Position numbers and translations under genes: made by a program. Positions 58,494 through 64,000 of a DNA stretch of 64,000 nt are shown in pieces. This DNA comes from Altererythrobacter sp. (GTDB lineage Bacteria; Pseudomonadota; Alphaproteobacteria; Sphingomonadales; Sphingomonadaceae), in assembly GCA_017308255.1 (NCBI GenBank), contig JAFKFN010000010.1, positions 62,001 through 126,000 of the forward strand. Reading direction: 5' to 3'. The notes beneath the pieces are model-generated. The model worked only from the letters and a program-made list of their open reading frames with translations. It made no database searches and was not told where the DNA came from. Numbering within the stretch: position 1 is the first letter of the stretch; every line of letters starts with the position of its first letter.

Positions 58494-59996
58494 TCAGCTT
58501 TCGGCGCGGCGGACGCATTGCCAACTGGCGGGATCGTTGGCGTCGCCGCTGCCCTTGTAGCGGGCGACATCCGGCCAGGCGCAATGCGGGCGGACGACGG
58601 ACTTGTCGGGCTTGGCGCCGACCAGCACGGCGGGCGCCTTGCCGCCTTCGTCCCACTCCGCCAGCGCGTCGAGCCATTCGACCGGAGCCGCGCCGGGGCC
58701 ACCGCCGCAATGCTCGACGCCCGGCAGCAGGAAATAGCGCATGTTCCGGCTCGCCGCCGGCGCGCGGTCGAGAACGGCCTTGGCATAATCGGACGTGGCG
58801 ACAGGGCTGGGGCCGGGATCGTTCTCCCCATGCCATAGCAGCAGCTTGCCGCCGCGCGCGAAGAACGGCGTGAGGTTGGGGTCGGCCGCTTCGTACATCT
58901 TGCCGAAGGCGGAAGAGCGGATCGCCTGCACATCGGCCATTGAATACTTGGCGAGATCCACCTTGCTGCCCAGCGCGATGGAGAACAGGTTGCTGACCGC
59001 GTCGCTGCTGGCATCCGTGCCCTTGCCATCGGTGCCGACGAACAGAGACCACCCCGGCTCTCCCCCCCGGCTCAGCGGCAGCATGGCCCACTGGCCGTCA
59101 GGCGCGCGCGTGCCCTGGTAGACCGCGCGCAGGGCGGCGACTTGCGCCGGGGCCAGGCAGCTGGCGTTCTTCGCGCCGGAACACTGGATCGTGGCCGGAT
59201 CCCAGTTGCACTGGCGCGGATCGTTTATCAGGCCGTCCTTGAGGCCATCCTGCGCGTCGCAAGCGGCCAGCGCCGCGCCTTGCGCAAGCTTCAGGTCCTC
59301 GGCCGAGAAGCCGCCGCCGTTCTTGGCGAAGGCATTGTTGCGCAGGATCGCGCTGGTCTGCACCTGCAGGGAATAGACCGGCGCGCCGGCGCTGATGGCA
59401 TCGTAATCTTCGGGGAAGCGTTGCGCTTCCATCAGCGCCATGCGCCCGCCGGTGGAGCAGCCCTGGAAATAGGCGCGGCGATGGGCCTGGCCGTAATAGG
59501 CGTTGACCAGCTTCTTGCCCGCCACCGTCATCTCGTGAATGGCGCGATAGCTGAAATCCTTGAGCGCTTCGGGATTGGCCGCCCACGAGGTGTCCCACAC
59601 GGTTGTGGCCGAATGGCCGGCATCGGTCTGCAAGGTGGCATAGCCCTTGCGCAGGCCCTCGGAAGCCGCCTGGGCCGATACGTTGCCCGCCCAGCCGCCG
59701 CCGCCCAGGCCAAGGACCTTGCCGTTCCAGCTGCCCGGCAGGCGATAGACCACGCCGATGTTGGAGCCGCTGGCGGGCGAAAGCGTGGCGGTGACCTCGC
59801 AATAGCCGGGCGCGCCATTGGCTTCCGCCACCCACTTGCCGCTGGCGCTGGTGGCGCCGAGCATGGCCGGCGTGACCGAGGCGCAGGCATCGGCGCCGGC
59901 AACCGCCGGGAAATTGCCGGTGGAGCCCGAATCCCCGCCTTGCGTGGTGCAGCCGGCTGCAAGCGCGGCAAGCGCGACACTGGCCAGAAACCTCAT
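58494..59996 (-). CDS. Tannase/feruloyl esterase family lipoprotein
   Basis: 500 residues. Lipobox LAAGC, nucleophile Ser181 in FQGCSTGGRMAL, Ca-site-like CDAQDGLKDGLINDPRQCNW, acid Asp in HGENDPGPS and catalytic His in PGVEHCGGGPG. The many Cys are typical. It hydrolyses esters of aromatic acids (gallate, ferulate, MHET-like). ATG 59996 has GGAAAGGG eight bases upstream. It is last of three minus-strand genes in a likely catabolic cluster. Confidence 0.92.
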   Translation of the reverse strand: MRFLASVALAALAAGCTTQGGDSGSTGNFPAVAGADACASVTPAMLGATSASGKWVAEANGAPGYCEVTATLSPASGSNIGVVYRLPGSWNGKVLGLGGGGWAGNVSAQAASEGLRKGYATLQTDAGHSATTVWDTSWAANPEALKDFSYRAIHEMTVAGKKLVNAYYGQAHRRAYFQGCSTGGRMALMEAQRFPEDYDAISAGAPVYSLQVQTSAILRNNAFAKNGGGFSAEDLKLAQGAALAACDAQDGLKDGLINDPRQCNWDPATIQCSGAKNASCLAPAQVAALRAVYQGTRAPDGQWAMLPLSRGGEPGWSLFVGTDGKGTDASSDAVSNLFSIALGSKVDLAKYSMADVQAIRSSAFGKMYEAADPNLTPFFARGGKLLLWHGENDPGPSPVATSDYAKAVLDRAPAASRNMRYFLLPGVEHCGGGPGAAPVEWLDALAEWDEGGKAPAVLVGAKPDKSVVRPHCAWPDVARYKGSGDANDPASWQCVRRAES

Positions 59997-60027
59997 GATC
60001 GACCCTTTCCGATTGTCTTCAAGCTTT

Positions 60028-60492
60028 TCAGGCGAGGCGCGCTTGCGCGATCCGCCAGCCTTGCTTGTCCCTGACGAGCTGTGTGGCGAGCACGCGCCGC
60101 TCTTCCTGCACATGGCTGCCTTGGCCCTGGAAGCGGGCCATCTGTTCCAGCGTCGAATGGCCGGTGAATTCCGTCTGCCGTTCCACCCGGCATTCCTGGC
60201 GCGCCGTCGCCGTGCGGCCATCCTCGGCGAAAGTGATCGTGGTGTCGGTCGCCGGCTCCCCCGCGATGGAGCGCAGGCCTTCACCCAGCGCGAACCTGTC
60301 GCGCGCGCCATCGGCGTTGCGCAGGAAGGCGCGGTGGAGCGCTTCGATCGCGCGTTCATCCTCCAGCCGGGCCAGGCGGGCGCGGCTGCCGTCGTCGGCC
60401 AGCGCGGCCACCGGCGCGGCGGCGACCAGCGGCGTCGCCGCGATGGCCCCGGCCTTGAGGAAGGAACGGCGGCTCGTGGTGTTCTTGTCCAT
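60028..60492 (-). CDS. NTF2/SnoaL-like protein with Tat signal
   Basis: 154 residues. Tat signal RRSFLKAGAIAATPLVAAAPVAAL, then an NTF2-like domain beginning DERAIEALHRAFLRNADGARDRF. Its activity is unknown; many such proteins are isomerases or binding proteins. GGAGGA lies five bases before ATG 60492. Thirty-one bases before the esterase gene. Confidence 0.8.
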   Translation of the reverse strand: MDKNTTSRRSFLKAGAIAATPLVAAAPVAALADDGSRARLARLEDERAIEALHRAFLRNADGARDRFALGEGLRSIAGEPATDTTITFAEDGRTATARQECRVERQTEFTGHSTLEQMARFQGQGSHVQEERRVLATQLVRDKQGWRIAQARLA

Positions 60493-60503
60493 GATGTCCT
60501 CCG

Positions 60504-62222
60504 TCAGGCCCCGGTCCGCACCGGGAAGAAGCGTTCCACGTCGATCTTGCCGGCGTGGCGTGCGATGCCGGCCACCGCGCTCATCGACAGGCCGCCCTGC
60601 TTGCCGCAGTGATAGCCGATGCCCGCATCGTGCATCGTGCGCATGTTGATGAGGATCGTGCCCAGCGTGCCGTTGCAGGCTTCTTCCTGCCAGCGCGCGA
60701 AATAGAGCTGGTCGCGGATCTTGATGAAATCGCCGCTGCCGCACCATTCCGTGCCCATGTGCCCATCCGGCGTGGGGATGACCCACGAGGTGGTATAGGG
60801 TGTGGAATAGAGGTGCATCGAGTTGAGCCCGGGCGAATATTCCCAGGTGAAGGCCCGGCCCAGCAGATCACGCGTACGCTGATGCCGGCGGCGGCCGGGA
60901 TTGGGGATGCCCTGGCCCACGACCTTGCCGAACAGCGTTTCGGCCCCCGCCTCGTTGGCGAAATAGGGGGTGTTGAGATAGCCGCGGAAGGCCGACGCCA
61001 TGCCACTGTCCAGATCGACGACGACGATGTGCCCGTCATGATCGCGGGTGCCTTCCAGCAGGTGGCCGAAGATGAACACGTTCGGCACCGTTTCCCACGC
61101 GTTGTATCGCGCCTGGCGGAATTCGCCGGCGCCATCCTTGCGCCATTGCAACTCGTCGCCGGAGACGAAGCGGTATTCCATCTTCGGCCCGCGATCGTAT
61201 TCGACCGTGAAGCTCTTCGCCGCGAGGTTGCCCGTGGGGGGCAGCCCGTTGCCGGCCATCGGGCTGGCGCGGGAGAATACCTCCGTCTTTTCGGCGACGA
61301 CCGCGTCCACTTCGGCGGGCGTCATCTTGTCCATGGTTTCGAGCGGGCGATAGATGCGGCGTTCGCCCTTCTTGGCGTTCTCGATCTTGAGCGGCTCGGC
61401 GCTGAAATCGCCGAACTTCTCGAACCGGGCGATCTGGCCGAGCCATTCGCCCTTGCCGCGGAACATGTAGTATTCCAGCTCGTCCGCGCCGTTGAAGCCC
61501 AGCCGGAGCCCGGCCTGCTGCAACCGGTTCACGTCCATCACATAGAGGTGGAGCAGGCCCGAAAACTCCGCCTCCACGCGGGCGAAGGCGTAGATATCCT
61601 CGGTCAGCTGGATGTAGTCGGACGGGGCGGAATAGCCGCGGTAATCCTTCAGCCGATCCAGCTCCACCCAGTGGGAATAGGTGACCGAGGGATAGTATTC
61701 GATCGTGCGCTTGCCGGTATCCTCCGTCCAGGCGAAGGCCCGGCCTTCCAGGCGCAGGGTGGGCTTGTGCCGGTTTTCCGGGGCCGGGCCATCGGCCACG
61801 ACATAGCCGTGCCACACCGCGCGGTTGATCTCACGCGGGCGCGGGGCCGGGCCTTCGCCGCCCCACCACAGCTCGAACACGGTGGCCAGGTTGCTGTGGC
61901 GGTCCCAGGCGATGGCATAGCCCTTGGCCTTGCCCGGCACGAGATGGCCGATCAGCGTGACGTGATCGACCGTCAACGCGCCGTAGCCGGCGTCCGCCCC
62001 ATCGAACGTCACGCGGTTGCCTGAACCGAATTGCCAGGTGAGCGTGCCTGCCCCATCCGTGACGATGCGCAGGCTGGTGCCGGCGAGATCGCTTTCCAGC
62101 CCGGCCTTGCTGGACGGGCCGACCCGCGCCGGGCCGGCGAGCTTTTCGAGGATCTGGGCTTCGGTAAGCGGCGTGTAGGCGTACCGGAACAACGGCACGT
62201 CAGGATAGGCTTGCAAGGCCAT
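60504..62222 (-). CDS. MoaF-like domain protein
   Basis: 572 residues. Repeated beta-rich segments end in motifs like GRAFAWTEDTGKRTIEYY and GRAFTWEYSPGLNSMHLY, the MoaF pattern of small calycin-like barrels found near aromatic-compound genes. No signal peptide. The reaction is unknown. ATG 62222 has GGGAG about seven bases upstream; ATG 62228 overlaps it. Confidence 0.72.
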   Translation of the reverse strand: MALQAYPDVPLFRYAYTPLTEAQILEKLAGPARVGPSSKAGLESDLAGTSLRIVTDGAGTLTWQFGSGNRVTFDGADAGYGALTVDHVTLIGHLVPGKAKGYAIAWDRHSNLATVFELWWGGEGPAPRPREINRAVWHGYVVADGPAPENRHKPTLRLEGRAFAWTEDTGKRTIEYYPSVTYSHWVELDRLKDYRGYSAPSDYIQLTEDIYAFARVEAEFSGLLHLYVMDVNRLQQAGLRLGFNGADELEYYMFRGKGEWLGQIARFEKFGDFSAEPLKIENAKKGERRIYRPLETMDKMTPAEVDAVVAEKTEVFSRASPMAGNGLPPTGNLAAKSFTVEYDRGPKMEYRFVSGDELQWRKDGAGEFRQARYNAWETVPNVFIFGHLLEGTRDHDGHIVVVDLDSGMASAFRGYLNTPYFANEAGAETLFGKVVGQGIPNPGRRRHQRTRDLLGRAFTWEYSPGLNSMHLYSTPYTTSWVIPTPDGHMGTEWCGSGDFIKIRDQLYFARWQEEACNGTLGTILINMRTMHDAGIGYHCGKQGGLSMSAVAGIARHAGKIDVERFFPVRTGA

Positions 62223-62353
62223 CCCCATCTCCCTGCTTTTTTGTCGTTGACCCACAGAGTGCAGCCAGCCGGGCTGGAGCGCAAGCCGGGATTTGGCGGT
62301 TCTCTTGACAAGTGGCCCGATGCGCCGCAGCCCGCGCCGCCGGGAGGAAAACG

Positions 62354-63622
62354 ATGGCGTCACCGTTATCAGCGCATCGCCGGGTGCTGGCCGCCGCCAT
62401 GCTGGGCACCGCGGTGGAATTCTACGACTTCTATGTTTACGCCACGGCGGCGGCGCTGGTGTTCGGCCCGCTGTTCTTCCCGGTGGAAAGCGCCTCGGCG
62501 CAGCTGCTGCTAAGCCTGATGAGCTTCGGCCTGGCGTTCATCGCCCGGCCGGTGGGGGCGATCGCCTTCGGTCATTTCGGCGACCGGCTGGGGCGCAAGT
62601 CCACCCTGGTCGCTTCGCTGCTGCTGATGGGCCTTTCGACCCTGCTGATCGCCTTCCTGCCCACTTATGCCCAGATCGGCTGGGTGGCGCCGCTGCTGCT
62701 GTGCATCCTGCGCTTCGGCCAGGGGTTCGGCCTGGGCGGCGAATGGGGCGGGGCGACGCTGCTGGCGGTTGAGAACGCGCCGAAAGGCTGGGAAGGGCGC
62801 TTCGGCGCGGCCCCGCAGCTGGGCGCGCCGGTGGGGTTCCTGGCGGCCAACGGGCTGTTCCTCTTGCTGGGCCTGTGGCTGTCGGAAGAAGCCTTCACCA
62901 GCTGGGGCTGGCGCATCCCGTTCCTCCTCAGCGCGGTGCTGGTTTCGATCGGCCTGTGGGTGCGCCTGAGGATCGGGGAGACGCCGGCGTTCAGGGAAGC
63001 GCTGGAGAAGGCGCCGCCGCCCAAGGTCCCGCTGGGCCGCGTGCTGCGCCACCATTGGGGCGCGACGCTGGCGGCGGGGGCGGGCGTCGTCGCCTGCTTT
63101 GCGATCTTCTATCTTTCGACGGCCTTTGCCCTGGGGCACCTGACCAGCGCCCGCGGCATGGAGCGCGACGCGGTGCTGGGCCTGCAACTGGCGGCGAACC
63201 TGTTTCTGGCGCTGGGCATCGTCCTGGCGGCGGTGCTGTCCGACCGGCGGACGGCGGGCCTGGTGCTGGCCTGGGGCGCGGGGGCCACGATCCTTCTGGG
63301 CCTGGTCTTCGGACCGGCGCTGGCGGCAGGTTCGCCGGCGCTGGTGTTCGTGACGCTGGCGGTCGCGCTGCTGATCATGGGGTTCGTCTATGGGCCGATC
63401 GGCGGCTGGATGCCCCGCCTGTTCCCCGTCACCGTGCGCTACACCGGGATGTCCATCGCGTTCAACGGCGGGGGCATCGTGGGCGGGGCGGTGGCGCCGA
63501 TCGCGGCACAGATGCTGAGCAGCGCGGGCGGCACGTCGCTGGTCGGCCTGTTCCTGAGTGTGGCCGGGATGGTGACGCTGATCGGCGTTATCGTGGCGCG
63601 GGCTGCGGGCGCAGAAGAGTAA
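62354..63622 (+). CDS. MFS transporter, MHS (metabolite:H+ symporter) type
   Basis: 422 residues, about twelve membrane helices. MLGTAVEFYDFYVYATAAALVF, RPVGAIAFGHFGDRLGRKSTL and RFGQGFGLGGEWGGATLLAVENAP are MHS-family motifs. It should import an organic acid, here perhaps the product of the neighbouring esterase. GGGAGG upstream of ATG 62354. The 3' end overlaps rsmD by 35 bases on the other strand. Confidence 0.9.
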   Translation: MASPLSAHRRVLAAAMLGTAVEFYDFYVYATAAALVFGPLFFPVESASAQLLLSLMSFGLAFIARPVGAIAFGHFGDRLGRKSTLVASLLLMGLSTLLIAFLPTYAQIGWVAPLLLCILRFGQGFGLGGEWGGATLLAVENAPKGWEGRFGAAPQLGAPVGFLAANGLFLLLGLWLSEEAFTSWGWRIPFLLSAVLVSIGLWVRLRIGETPAFREALEKAPPPKVPLGRVLRHHWGATLAAGAGVVACFAIFYLSTAFALGHLTSARGMERDAVLGLQLAANLFLALGIVLAAVLSDRRTAGLVLAWGAGATILLGLVFGPALAAGSPALVFVTLAVALLIMGFVYGPIGGWMPRLFPVTVRYTGMSIAFNGGGIVGGAVAPIAAQMLSSAGGTSLVGLFLSVAGMVTLIGVIVARAAGAEE

Positions 63623-64000
63623 GCCGCGCCTTGCCGACCTTGCGTTCGGCTTCGATATCCAGCGCCTTGATCTGCACCGGCTCGGCCACGGCGGTTTCCA
63701 AGGCGATCCAGGTCGCCTCGCCGATCCAGCCGAGCCGCGCCAGGCGGTCCAGCGCCACCGCGCCGGCGCCAGTGCCATAAGGCGGATCGAGCAGGATAAG
63801 GTCATAAGGGGCCTTGGCCGGGCCAAGCTGCATCACCGATCCCGCACGCACCTCGCACCGTTGCTGCGCGCGCAGATTGGCGATGTTGACGCGCAGGGCG
63901 CGGATGGCGGCCGGTTCCTGCTCCACGAACAGGCATGTGGCCGCCCCGCGTGACAGAGCTTCCAGCCCCAGCGCGCCCGAGCCGGCGAAGAGATCGGCCA
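63588..64000 (-). CDS. rsmD: 16S rRNA (guanine(966)-N2)-methyltransferase RsmD, C-terminal part (cut by window edge)
   Basis: Reading into the window from the right edge: ADLFAGSGALGLEALSRGA (AdoMet motif I), FVEQEPAAIRALRVNI, and catalytic LLDPPYGTGAG. It methylates G966 of 16S rRNA in the 30S head. The N-terminus lies beyond 64000, so the start is not visible. Confidence 0.92.
   Translation of the reverse strand, partial: ADLFAGSGALGLEALSRGAATCLFVEQEPAAIRALRVNIANLRAQQRCEVRAGSVMQLGPAKAPYDLILLDPPYGTGAGAVALDRLARLGWIGEATWIALETAVAEPVQIKALDIEAERKVGKARLTLLRPQPAPR

Noticed and set aside
60555-62024. Plus-strand ORF of 489 aa over the MoaF-like gene
   Set aside because: Opposite strand has repeated domain motifs and a ribosome site; this frame has neither.

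Overview
The window reads as a GC-rich alphaproteobacterial chromosome segment, most likely from the Sphingomonadales. The grounds are a CcrM-type GANTC methyltransferase, a five-gene atpHAGDC operon without the Fo genes, a split pntAA/pntAB/pntB transhydrogenase preceded by a tiny aa3-oxidase subunit IV gene, a CobT-type cobaltochelatase subunit, a CpaF ATPase, and the rpmF-plsX-fabH-ihfA-merR block. Both ends cut genes: an ABC-F ATPase on the left and rsmD on the right. I saw no rRNA, tRNA, CRISPR array or insertion sequence.

Layout. 0-13 kb: ABC-F, ccrM with a GANTC-rich leader, folP, an SDR, an NtrC-like regulator with an altered sigma-54 loop, the pnt operon with a secreted VOC protein inside it, a one-cysteine racemase homologue, dgt, an NAD(P)-binding protein and an entericidin. 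12.7-22 kb: two DMT transporters, an isolated cpaF, and an AT-richer four-gene surface-glycan cassette (GT2, small flippase-like protein, methyltransferase, GT-C-like membrane protein), then a GT39-like enzyme. 22-29 kb: atpHAGDC, interrupted by a lipoprotein gene and hairpin repeats, then a membrane serine protease. 29-42 kb: ada, a PEP-mutase-like enzyme, a CPBP protease, priA, cobT, a ParDE pair, a PilZ protein, cysS and two dehydrogenases.

42-45.3 kb is the most accessory part. An S24 repressor-like gene is divergent from two small unknown genes. It is followed by an acetyltransferase, a decayed copy of the repressor's own 3' end, and a frameshifted secreted-protein gene. 45.3-53.6 kb: an MBL hydrolase, the rpmF-plsX-fabH-ihfA-merR block, an ECF sigma/membrane protein/serine hydrolase operon, and asd with a possible leader peptide. 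53.8-64 kb: a SixA-like phosphatase, a DinG-like helicase, a Pro/Ala-rich membrane protein, and a cluster that looks catabolic (tannase-type esterase, NTF2-like protein, MoaF-like protein, MHS-type MFS transporter).

Two families of long palindromic repeats recur in intergenic space, with four copies of one and three of the other. Three of the four family B copies lie between convergent genes, and one family A copy lies inside the ATP synthase operon. The items I would check first are the ccrM leader, the S24/acetyltransferase duplication, the glycan cassette, the regulator with proline in its GAFTGA loop, and the asd leader.
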